A model generated the notes under the pieces. It had not been told where the DNA came from and made no database searches. It saw nothing but the letters and a program-made list of their open reading frames with translations. Below are positions 16,261-23,294 of a DNA stretch of 29,945 nt, in pieces. Source of the stretch: an uncultured Collinsella sp. (GTDB lineage Bacteria > Actinomycetota > Coriobacteriia > Coriobacteriales > Coriobacteriaceae). Where the stretch lies: contig CAAFQK010000076.1 of NCBI GenBank assembly GCA_900765115.1, positions 1-29,945 of the forward strand, given 5' to 3'. The position numbers were made by a program, and so were the translations under genes. Every line of letters starts with the position of its first letter. Position 1 is the stretch's first letter.

Positions 16261-16399
16261 AGCGCGCTTTGGGGCCACGGCATTCTGTAAAGGCTTTGTC
16301 AGGGGGAATGGTTTTCCGAACAATGGGGTTGACATGTCAAACCCCCTCATCAAGAATACGGGCGGATTAAAAAGGGGTACGAGATACCCAAAGCGCGCT
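16261..16399. promoter_or_regulatory. 139-bp region closed by a 13-bp inverted repeat upstream of the Mg-ATPase
   Basis: AGCGCGCTTTGGG (16261-16273) pairs perfectly with CCCAAAGCGCGCT (16387-16399). The 3' arm overlaps a competing small hairpin GGGTA/TACCC (16375-16379 with 16385-16389). A palindrome TTGACATGTCAA variant within GGGGTTGACATGTCAAACCCC-like arms lies at 16325-16345. If transcribed as one RNA it could switch between two folds; as DNA it could be an operator region. It does not match the M-box sequence. Confidence 0.45.
16329..16357 (+). promoter_or_regulatory. probable sigma-70-type promoter for the Mg-ATPase transcript
   Basis: A perfect -35 box TTGACA (16329-16334) is followed by a 17-base spacer and a fair -10 box AAGAAT (16352-16357). 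Transcription would start near 16364, about 60 bases before the possible leader peptide and 270 bases before the ATPase gene. The -35 box is part of a palindrome that a repressor could bind. Confidence 0.6.
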
Positions 16400-16424
16400 G
16401 CGCTCAGCCTTTAGGAGGTGTGCC

Positions 16425-16496
16425 ATGGAAGGCAGTCCTAGTCGAAAAACCTGCATGTCGCCCTCGGCACGCCGCGAGGATTCCGCGCACGCATAA
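16425..16496 (+). CDS. possible 23-residue leader peptide upstream of the Mg-ATPase
   Basis: A short frame with a near-perfect ribosome site (AGGAGGTG, ATG five bases later) starting MEGSPSRKTC and ending at TAA 16494-16496. It lies between the predicted promoter and the ATPase gene in a long untranslated leader. Magnesium transporter genes in enteric bacteria use Pro- or acid-rich leader peptides (MgtL) to sense Mg2+ by translation; this peptide has an early Glu and two Pro but no evident homology. It could instead be a gene relic or chance. Confidence 0.4.
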   Translation: MEGSPSRKTCMSPSARREDSAHA

Positions 16497-16517
16497 GCGC
16501 CAACAGCCGATCGTCAA

Positions 16518-16553
16518 AACCACCACAAAGGTGCCTGTCCCTTCGTGGTGGTT
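16518..16553. repeat. AACCACCACAAAG palindrome, copy 1
   Basis: AACCACCACAAAG (16518-16530) pairs with CTTCGTGGTGGTT (16541-16553), one mismatch, around GTGCCTGTCC. Two other copies are at 19529-19565 and 23252-23292. This one lies inside the ATPase leader, between the possible leader peptide and the gene, where a hairpin could affect transcription. Confidence 0.85.
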
Positions 16554-16635
16554 CGAAAGCATGACGTGAGCGACATCTAGGTTTTTTGAAGCACATACGA
16601 CACGTACGCTAACTCCCTTCAACAAGGAGGACCCT

Positions 16636-19404
16636 ATGCTGATGCTCAAAACCGCCACGGTACTCGAAGCCATCTCCAAGCGCCGCCGCACGGCGCGCCC
16701 CGCCGCTCATACCGGCATGTCCAAGAACACCATATTCGCCGCCACCCATAGCGCCGAGGATGCCCTCGTGCTGCTCGACGCCACAGCCGACGGCCTCACC
16801 GCCGAGCACGCCGCCGAGCGCCTGAGCGCCGTCGGCCCCAACACCATCGAAGCGCCGACCAAGACGCTCGCCCGCCGCATCGCCGACGCATTCATCGATC
16901 CCTTCGCCGGTATCCTCGCCGCGCTCGCACTGGTCTCGCTCTACATCGACGTGCTCGCCGTGCCCGAGCTGCAGCGTGACCCCTCCACGGTCATCGTCAT
17001 CGGCATCATGCTGCTGGTATCGGGCGGCATGAAGTTTATCCAGGAAGCCCGCAGCGGCAATGCGGCCGAGGCCCTTAAGGACCTGGTCTCCAACACCTGC
17101 TGTGCCCTGCGCGACGGCGAGCGCGTCGAGATCCCCTTCGACGAGCTCGTCCCCGGCGATGTAATCCGCCTCTCTGCCGGCGACATGGTGCCGGCAGATG
17201 CCCGCATCATCACCGCGCGCGACCTGTTTGTGATCGAGTCCGCACTCACCGGCGAGAGCGAGGCCGTCGAGAAGACCGCTGCCATCACCGTCGTCGAGGG
17301 TGCCGACGGCTCCGCGCTACCACTCTCTGCCTGCAAGAACATCGTCTTTACCGGCACCTCCGTGCAAAACGGCACCGCCATGGCGCTTGTCGTTGCCACC
17401 GGCTCGGACACCTACCTGGGCGGCATCGCCAAGATGCTCAACGGGCGCGGCGAGAAGAGCGCGTTTGACCGCGGCGTCTCGAGCGTCTCCATGCTGCTCG
17501 TGCGCCTCATGCTCGTTATGGCGCCGGCGGTCTTTGCCATCAACGCCGCCACCAAGGGCAACGTCATCGATGCGCTGTTGTTCGCCACGAGCGTGGCCGT
17601 GGGCATCACGCCGCAGATGCTTCCCGTCATCGTGACCACGAGCCTGTCGCAGGGCGCCAAGGACCTCGCCCGCCGCCAGGTTATCGTCAAGGAGCTGCCG
17701 GCGATCCAAAACCTCGGCGCGATGGACGTCCTGTGCTGCGACAAGACCGGCACCCTCACCGAAGACCGCATCGTGCTCGAGCGCTACCTCAACACCGACG
17801 GCAACGAGGATGCGCGCGTGCTGCGCCATGCGTTTTTGAACAGCTTCTTCCAGACCGGCCTCAAAAACCTTATCGACCTGGCCGTCATCGACCGTGCCGA
17901 TGTGACGCCCTCGACCGTCGTGCCCGATTCTATGCTGGGCCAGAGCCTGCGCGACCGCTATACCAAGGTCGACGAGGTGCCCTTCGATTTCTCGCGCCGT
18001 CGCCTGAGCGTAGTTGTCGCCGACGCCCAGGGCAAAACCCAGATGGTCACCAAGGGGGCTGCCGAGGAAATGCTCGAGATCTGCTCCTTTGTCGAGGTCG
18101 ACGGCGCCGCCCAGCCGTTCACCGAAGATAAGCTCGCCCAGATTCGCAAGCAGGTCGCCGGGCTCAACGCCGAGGGCCTGCGCGTGATTGCCGTGGCGCA
18201 GAAGACCAATCCGCGCTGCGTGGGCGAATTTGGCATCGCCGACGAGTGCGACATGGTGCTGATGGGCTTTTTGGCCTTCCTCGATCCGCCCAAAGCAAGT
18301 GCCACGGGCGCCGTCGCCACCCTCGAGGCCAAGGGCGTCGCCGTTAAGGTCCTGACCGGCGATAACGACCGTGTCGCCGCCACCATCTGCGAGCAGATCG
18401 GTATCGACGCGAGCAACGTCTTGCTGGGCTCCGAGATCGATGCGCTCGACGATGCCGAGCTTGCCGAGCGCGCCGAGCACACCCACCTCTTCGCCAAGCT
18501 CTCGCCACTGCAGAAGGCGCGCCTGGTGCGCGTCATGCGCGAGCTGCTCGACCACACTGTGGGCTTTATGGGCGACGGCATCAACGACGCCGCCGCCATG
18601 CGTGCGAGCGACTGCGGCATCTCGGTCGATTCGGCCGTCGACATCGCCAAGGAATCCGCCGACATCATCTTGCTCCAGAAAGACCTGGGCGTGCTCGAGC
18701 GCGGCATCATCGAAGGCCGCCGCACCTACGGCAACCTGCTCAAGTACCTCAAGACCACGGTGAGCTCCAACTTTGGCAACGTGCTATCCGTGACCGTCGC
18801 GAGCCTGTTCTTGCCATTCTTGCCCATGAGCGCTCTGCAGTTGGTGCTGCTGTCGCTGGTCTACGAGATCGTGTGCATCGCGCTGCCGTGGGACACCGTC
18901 GATGACGCCTGGACTGCCCGTCCGCGCGCCTGGGATGCCGCGTCCATTAAGGGCTTTATGCTCGAGTTGGGTCCCGTGAGCTCACTGTTTGATATCGTGA
19001 CTTTCGCCGCGCTCTTCTTTGTGGTGTGCCCCGCCGCCGTGGGCGCAAGCTGGGCAGAGCTTGCCGCTATAGGCGACGTCGCAGGCATGGCGGCCTTTAC
19101 GGCGCTCTTCCAGAGCGGTTGGTTTGTCGAGTCCATGTGGTCGCAGACGCTCGTGGTCCACATGCTGCGCTCCCCGCGCCTGCCACGCCCGCGCGACCAC
19201 GCCGCGCCCGCGCTGTGCCTCCTCACCGTGCTAGGCCTGGTGCTCGTCACCTGGCTGCCGGCAAGCCCCATCGCCGATGCGCTGGGTCTCATGCCGCTGC
19301 CGCCAATCTTCTTCGCGCTGCTCATCGGCATCGTCACCGCCTACATTGCACTGACCCAGCTGGCCAAGCGCCGCTACATCGCCCGCCACGGCGAACTGCT
19401 GTAA
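16636..19404 (+). CDS. mgtA: magnesium-translocating P-type ATPase (MgtA/MgtB-like)
   Basis: A 922-residue membrane pump of the P3B type that imports Mg2+ with ATP. The phosphorylated Asp369 is in DKTGTLT, the dephosphorylation loop TGES begins at Thr205, and the hinge TGDND and GDGINDAAA (from Gly646) are intact. Membrane spans fall near 90-135, 285-345 and in the last 200 residues, giving about ten. The N-terminus (residues 1-45) is basic. AAGGAGGA lies just ahead of ATG 16636. The long leader with a promoter, short peptide and hairpins suggests regulation of expression within the transcript. It is divergent from pyrE. Confidence 0.9.
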   Translation: MLMLKTATVLEAISKRRRTARPAAHTGMSKNTIFAATHSAEDALVLLDATADGLTAEHAAERLSAVGPNTIEAPTKTLARRIADAFIDPFAGILAALALVSLYIDVLAVPELQRDPSTVIVIGIMLLVSGGMKFIQEARSGNAAEALKDLVSNTCCALRDGERVEIPFDELVPGDVIRLSAGDMVPADARIITARDLFVIESALTGESEAVEKTAAITVVEGADGSALPLSACKNIVFTGTSVQNGTAMALVVATGSDTYLGGIAKMLNGRGEKSAFDRGVSSVSMLLVRLMLVMAPAVFAINAATKGNVIDALLFATSVAVGITPQMLPVIVTTSLSQGAKDLARRQVIVKELPAIQNLGAMDVLCCDKTGTLTEDRIVLERYLNTDGNEDARVLRHAFLNSFFQTGLKNLIDLAVIDRADVTPSTVVPDSMLGQSLRDRYTKVDEVPFDFSRRRLSVVVADAQGKTQMVTKGAAEEMLEICSFVEVDGAAQPFTEDKLAQIRKQVAGLNAEGLRVIAVAQKTNPRCVGEFGIADECDMVLMGFLAFLDPPKASATGAVATLEAKGVAVKVLTGDNDRVAATICEQIGIDASNVLLGSEIDALDDAELAERAEHTHLFAKLSPLQKARLVRVMRELLDHTVGFMGDGINDAAAMRASDCGISVDSAVDIAKESADIILLQKDLGVLERGIIEGRRTYGNLLKYLKTTVSSNFGNVLSVTVASLFLPFLPMSALQLVLLSLVYEIVCIALPWDTVDDAWTARPRAWDAASIKGFMLELGPVSSLFDIVTFAALFFVVCPAAVGASWAELAAIGDVAGMAAFTALFQSGWFVESMWSQTLVVHMLRSPRLPRPRDHAAPALCLLTVLGLVLVTWLPASPIADALGLMPLPPIFFALLIGIVTAYIALTQLAKRRYIARHGELL

Positions 19405-19456
19405 CAGACAGTCCGAGTCCACCACGGCAGCCGTTTCCACAACCCGTCCCCTCAGC

Positions 19457-19523
19457 AGTTGCGGTGAAATAGTTCCTGTTTTAAGGCCCCCAAGCCTTAT
19501 TCAGGAACTATTCCACCGCAACT
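19457..19523. repeat. GTTGCGGTGAAATAG palindrome, copy 2
   Basis: The arms 19457-19478 and 19502-19523 pair over 22 bp with one mismatch (TTTCACC against TTCCACC). Copy 3 at 24951-25015 has the same mismatch, so the two descend from one source. It sits 53 bases after the ATPase stop and is followed within 6 bases by another palindrome, together filling 19405-19573. Confidence 0.85.
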
Positions 19524-19528
19524 TATTG

Positions 19529-19565
19529 AACCACCACAAAGGTGCCTATCCCCTTCGTGGTAGTT
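19529..19565. repeat. AACCACCACAAAG palindrome, copy 2
   Basis: AACCACCACAAAG pairs with CTTCGTGGTAGTT around GTGCCTATCCC. It lies between the convergent ATPase and lipoprotein genes, 9 bases from the stop of the latter. Its T-rich outer edges could make it a two-way terminator. Confidence 0.8.
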
Positions 19566-19573
19566 TTGGGGCG

Positions 19574-20251
19574 TTACGAGGCGTTGGTCAGGCGGCTCCA
19601 GAGCTCGTCGATATCGATCTGGTCGCCGCCGCTCAGATACCCAGTTCGAATAAAAGCCTCATTGTAGATATAGATGTCATGAGCGCTATCGCCATCGTCT
19701 TCGGTGTCGTTGGCCATAATCACGTAGCGGTGGCCGTCAAGCGCCTTGACCAGCCAATACTGGGTATCATCGATCGTGCATTTCTCCTGCACCATCGCCG
19801 CATCGCCAATCGCGCCGATGAGCGCCCGCTCGCCCTTCGTATAGCCGCCCACCGAGAGTAGAATCGCGACGTTTTCGTCTCCGCCGCCCGGTTCAAGCTC
19901 CTCGTACTCGGACTCCGAAAGCGGTATCGCGCTGTTCGCAAGTTCGTCCACATCGTCCGAAACCTTGGAAAAGGTAAAAGCGAAAAATCCCGCGTCATCG
20001 ACGGCGCCGTAGCCCACGTTCTCGCCTTGCCACTCATAATTTTGATGTTTGAGCAGGCGCACCATATCGGCACCAGCCAAGTTGATCGCGGCATAGACCG
20101 TCACGTTAGCATTGTCGTCCACGCAGGCGGCGTCCGCCGTGCTCGCTGCTTTGGCGCCGCCCGTTGTGCCCGAGCAGCCAGCCAGCGCGCAAGCCGCCGC
20201 GCCCGCGCCCGCCACAAAGACCGCACGGCTCATCGTCATCTCGTTCATCAT
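19574..20251 (-). CDS. putative lipoprotein, paralogue of the upstream gene
   Basis: A 225-residue secreted protein with a lipobox LAGC (Cys26) after a hydrophobic stretch. The mature part is acidic. It resembles the product of 20287-21042 in its signal region (SRxxFVAxAG), in the order of motifs, and in the C-terminal block AFIRTGYLSGGDQIDIDELW, which aligns with AIKTGTFTQGGGAPTINEFW there. I do not recognise a family or function. GAGGGA precedes ATG 20251. It is the last gene of a four-gene operon on the minus strand, 35 bases after its paralogue. Confidence 0.8.
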   Translation of the reverse strand: MMNEMTMSRAVFVAGAGAAACALAGCSGTTGGAKAASTADAACVDDNANVTVYAAINLAGADMVRLLKHQNYEWQGENVGYGAVDDAGFFAFTFSKVSDDVDELANSAIPLSESEYEELEPGGGDENVAILLSVGGYTKGERALIGAIGDAAMVQEKCTIDDTQYWLVKALDGHRYVIMANDTEDDGDSAHDIYIYNEAFIRTGYLSGGDQIDIDELWSRLTNAS

Positions 20252-20286
20252 GTTCGTCCCTCGCTATGCTATTGGCCGCATCGCAC

Positions 20287-21042
20287 TTAGCCGAGCGCGC
20301 GCCCGGTCTTCTCCTGCCAAAATTCGTTAATCGTGGGGGCACCGCCGCCTTGGGTAAACGTACCGGTTTTGATGGCCTCCTCGGTAATGAGGTCCAGGCG
20401 GTAGTCGCCGTTTTCCATTTGGCTCACCATGGCAACGTGACGCGCCATGTTGGAACCGTAGACGTACGCAATCCACGAGCCCGAGGTAATCTGCGCGCGG
20501 TCCTCAACCGGAACGGAAAAGCCCGCGATAACATCCTCGCAGCTCGAATAGCCCGCAAGCTGCAGCGTAAACATCACGGTACTCCCGGTGCCGCCCTTGT
20601 CGAGCTTTCCGATTTCATCCTCGCCGAGCCATTCGGTTGCGCCATCCTTGCTGATATTGCAGACGCTGAGCACGCGACCTGCCTCGTTCTCGTACATCTC
20701 GAGCGCATCTTGCCAGGTATAACCCTGTTGCGACGCAAACTCCTGCAACTGCCAGCCCTTAAGCTCGAGCAACGCTGCGATGCTGATGTTGCGGTGCGCA
20801 TCCCAGCAGTCATCCGACCACGTATCGCACGCGTCCGCCGAGCCGCTGTCTGTGTCCGCACCGCCGCCCGCATCACCGGAATCGCCCGATGACGAGCCCG
20901 CATCCATCTTGTCCTTTACCGGGCGATCGTCGTTAAAACCCGTCGTGTCCTGCGCCTGCTGTCCGCCGCATCCCGCAAGCGTCAGCAACGCCGTTCCCGC
21001 CGCCGCGACAAACGCCGTGCGCGAAATAACCGTCTCCCTCAT
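20287..21042 (-). CDS. putative lipoprotein, paralogue of the downstream gene
   Basis: A 251-residue lipoprotein with lipobox LAGC (Cys25). A low-complexity Ser/Gly/Asp linker (about 45-70) follows, then a folded part with three cysteine-containing stretches (DACDTWSDDCWDAH, VCNISK, GYSSCEDV) that could form disulfides outside the cell. The C-terminal GTFTQGGGAPTINEFW block is shared with the downstream lipoprotein. I chose ATG 21042 with AAAGGAAC upstream rather than the frame opening at 21111, since the signal peptide begins there. Function unknown; probably a surface or envelope protein. Confidence 0.8.
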   Translation of the reverse strand: MRETVISRTAFVAAAGTALLTLAGCGGQQAQDTTGFNDDRPVKDKMDAGSSSGDSGDAGGGADTDSGSADACDTWSDDCWDAHRNISIAALLELKGWQLQEFASQQGYTWQDALEMYENEAGRVLSVCNISKDGATEWLGEDEIGKLDKGGTGSTVMFTLQLAGYSSCEDVIAGFSVPVEDRAQITSGSWIAYVYGSNMARHVAMVSQMENGDYRLDLITEEAIKTGTFTQGGGAPTINEFWQEKTGRALG

Positions 21043-21116
21043 CGTTGTTCCTTTCCCGTTTCTTATCACAGCGCCGAGCAACGCCTCGACACCGATCCTC
21101 CCGTAGCCCACTCACG

Positions 21117-22679
21117 CTATTGACGGGGCAGCTCCGTCCAGCCAAAACCGGGCTCAAAGCCATCGCGCGTGCCGATCACGTCGCCCGAGCCGTTCACCCA
21201 AGCTTGATCCGCCATCACCGAAACCTCGACATCGGTACCGTCGGGCCTGGTGTAATGGTTGACCCCACGGATGGCATCGGAATACGACGCCGCGCCCGTT
21301 CCCACACCTGCGCTGGAGAAATTGGCCGCGCTGGCGGCCATATTCGCGGCGTGTTGACGATCGCTGCGCTCAAACCAAGCCTGCTGGTAGCTGTCGAACG
21401 CCGCCTGCTGCGAGGCATGCATCTGCTGCCAGGCCGCGAACTGCTGTTGCTGCTGGGCGATGTTCATCTGCGTGCGCTGACGCTGCTCGAGCACCATCTG
21501 CTGCTTTTGAGCGCACGCTTCGCGCGCAATCGACGGGTTGAGCCGCAGAGTCGACGCCATTGAGGCAAGCGCCGTGGAGGCCGCCTCGTCCAGACGGCCT
21601 TCCGGCGCAACCAGGCAGAAGCTGTCCCTGATACGCCACTGCAACAGGTCTGCCGCGCCCAGCTTGAACGGCGCCCCGTCTGGGCAATCGCCCTGATCCG
21701 GAGCCTGATCTTTCGCGGCGCGCTGACCCGCCGCCGCAGCCGCCTGGCGCTCGCGCAGGCGCTTACCCAGAACGCCACCGATCAGTCCGCTCGAAAGGCC
21801 CGCGCCCAGCAGCGCCTCGGCCCCGGCGGCAACGCCTTTACCCACAGAACCCGCGACTCCACCGATCGAGACTACATAGCCCTCGACCTTTGCCGCCACT
21901 GCAAGCTCGGTAGGCGCCGGGACGCCCGCGAGCCGATATCGACGCATGCGGCACTCATAGACCACATCGCTCGGTTCCATCGAAAAGCCCTGAATCGCAA
22001 AGTCGTTTGCAGCCTCGCGCTTTACGCGAGCACGCTCATGTTCAATATCGCCTGCCGCGCTCGACGGATAGGGTTGCTCGGCCACAACCTCCGCCCGTGC
22101 GCCCAATTGCGCCGCGCAGGCTTGAGCTAACTCGTCGCACGCCGCCTCCACGTGCACAAACGCCTTGCGCTCGGTTTGCGTGGGGATACGCTTGGCAACG
22201 GCGCCCGCGTCCACGTAGCAGAGCTCGGAGCGATACATGATGCGTTCGCCCGCCGGGCCTGCCGCCGTCACGCCAACTGAAATCGGGCAGTCGAAGCTAC
22301 TGCTGCGCTCAAGATGTGCCTCTTCAATACGCCAACCCCGCGGCAGCGCCACTTGCGCGAGCGCTTGGCCGCCAGAGGCATCGCATGCGGTATGGAGCTC
22401 AAGGTCGCCGACGTGGGGAGCATCCGCTGCGGCCACGTCGCGGACCGGCGACGCGGCGTCGGCATCCTGCATCGGCACATCGACCGGCGCGTTCACGCTC
22501 GGCTCATAACCTTCGCCCGCGCCATCATCGGCAGCTGCCCCATTTGCGGGTTCCGCGACACCCGGATCGTCCTCAACGTTCTCAAGCCGAACACCGCAGC
22601 CCGGGCAAAATCGCACCGGCACGCCGGCGACCCGCGGCAGTTGCATCCCGCACGCCGGGCAGAATCTCAAGTCACTCAT
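21117..22679 (-). CDS. zinc-ribbon protein with Gln-rich coiled-coil C-terminal half, function unknown
   Basis: A 520-residue protein opening with a double zinc ribbon (FCPACG at 6-11 and FCPGCG at 28-33). A middle region (about 90-260) repeatedly describes beta-rich sequence, followed by a Gly/Ala-rich, mildly hydrophobic stretch (about 275-310) that could enter a membrane. A Gln-rich helix (about 385-455, with QQQQQ) is predicted to be coiled coil, and a small C-terminal domain ends DGFEPGFGWTELP. There is no signal peptide. GAGGGGTG lies upstream of ATG 22679. The gene is 17 bases after the upstream membrane protein gene in the same operon. I cannot name its family. Confidence 0.8.
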   Translation of the reverse strand: MSDLRFCPACGMQLPRVAGVPVRFCPGCGVRLENVEDDPGVAEPANGAAADDGAGEGYEPSVNAPVDVPMQDADAASPVRDVAAADAPHVGDLELHTACDASGGQALAQVALPRGWRIEEAHLERSSSFDCPISVGVTAAGPAGERIMYRSELCYVDAGAVAKRIPTQTERKAFVHVEAACDELAQACAAQLGARAEVVAEQPYPSSAAGDIEHERARVKREAANDFAIQGFSMEPSDVVYECRMRRYRLAGVPAPTELAVAAKVEGYVVSIGGVAGSVGKGVAAGAEALLGAGLSSGLIGGVLGKRLRERQAAAAAGQRAAKDQAPDQGDCPDGAPFKLGAADLLQWRIRDSFCLVAPEGRLDEAASTALASMASTLRLNPSIAREACAQKQQMVLEQRQRTQMNIAQQQQQFAAWQQMHASQQAAFDSYQQAWFERSDRQHAANMAASAANFSSAGVGTGAASYSDAIRGVNHYTRPDGTDVEVSVMADQAWVNGSGDVIGTRDGFEPGFGWTELPRQ

Positions 22680-22696
22680 CCCTTACACCCCTCATT

Positions 22697-23149
22697 TCAT
22701 TGGCTGTTCTTGATGGCGGCAAGCTGTCGCCACAGTTCATCGGCACCATCAAGGCGATATGCCGTCTTGTCGAACACGATATTCCCGCCCTCGAACTCCA
22801 CCGATTGCTCCGAGCCATCTGCATAGACAAAGACGAGCGTGCGACCGGCGTCGCTCATCCGCTCATCCACCGCACTTCCCACGGTGCAATCGTCGAGCGC
22901 GGCGAAGGTCGATGCGACCAGCTCGGCATCGTTGGTCTCATAGACCGTCCGCGTCTCGCCGTTCTCGATAAGCTTGACCGCCACCGGAGCGGCAGCACGA
23001 TCACTCAGCGACGCTTGCGCGGCGTTCTTTCCCTGGTCGGCACGGGCACCAAAGCCGTATGCCCGCACAAGCGTCACCGCCGCGGCAACAACCACCACGG
23101 CGATAAGCGCGCCGGCAATTTTATTAGACGTGCAACCACGAGATGCCAT
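22697..23149 (-). CDS. single-span membrane protein of unknown function
   Basis: A 150-residue protein with one N-terminal membrane helix (about 10-29, IAGALIAVVVVAAAVTLVRA) and a soluble domain, probably outside the cell. The soluble part has a FVYADGSEQSVEFEG strand pattern and ends DGADELWRQLAAI, recalling the ELW ending of the lipoprotein at 19574. It is the first gene of the four-gene operon. The ribosome site (GGGGTGGG) is purine-rich but not classic. Function is unknown. Confidence 0.75.
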   Translation of the reverse strand: MASRGCTSNKIAGALIAVVVVAAAVTLVRAYGFGARADQGKNAAQASLSDRAAAPVAVKLIENGETRTVYETNDAELVASTFAALDDCTVGSAVDERMSDAGRTLVFVYADGSEQSVEFEGGNIVFDKTAYRLDGADELWRQLAAIKNSQ

Positions 23150-23251
23150 AGGCCCACCCCTTCCGTTCTGCTCCGCTCAACATCACATTCATATGCCTTT
23201 GAGCGCCAAAACGGCAGGTGACAAATGTCTCATATTCATATTTTTGCAGGT

Positions 23252-23292
23252 AAAACCACCACAAAGGTGCCTGTCCCCTTCGTGGCGGTTTT
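23252..23292 (-). terminator. AACCACCACAAAG palindrome, copy 3, likely terminator of the LuxR gene
   Basis: Arms starting AAAACCACCAC and ending GTGGCGGTTTT pair around AAAGGTGCCTGTCCCCTT. On the minus strand it starts 3 bases after the stop of the LuxR-type gene and finishes with GGTGGTTTT, so it can act as an intrinsic terminator. It is the third copy of this repeat. Confidence 0.7.
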
Positions 23293-23294
23293 GG

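Noticed and set aside
16261..16635. M-box (ykoK) magnesium riboswitch
   Set aside because: The conserved M-box core sequences are not visible; only generic stems are present.
16404..16691. 95-residue open frame on the minus strand in the ATPase leader
   Set aside because: Overlaps the start of the ATPase gene, the leader and a repeat; no ribosome site or family resemblance.
17317..18555. 412-residue open frame on the minus strand
   Set aside because: Antisense to the P-type ATPase, whose catalytic motifs are all in the other frame.
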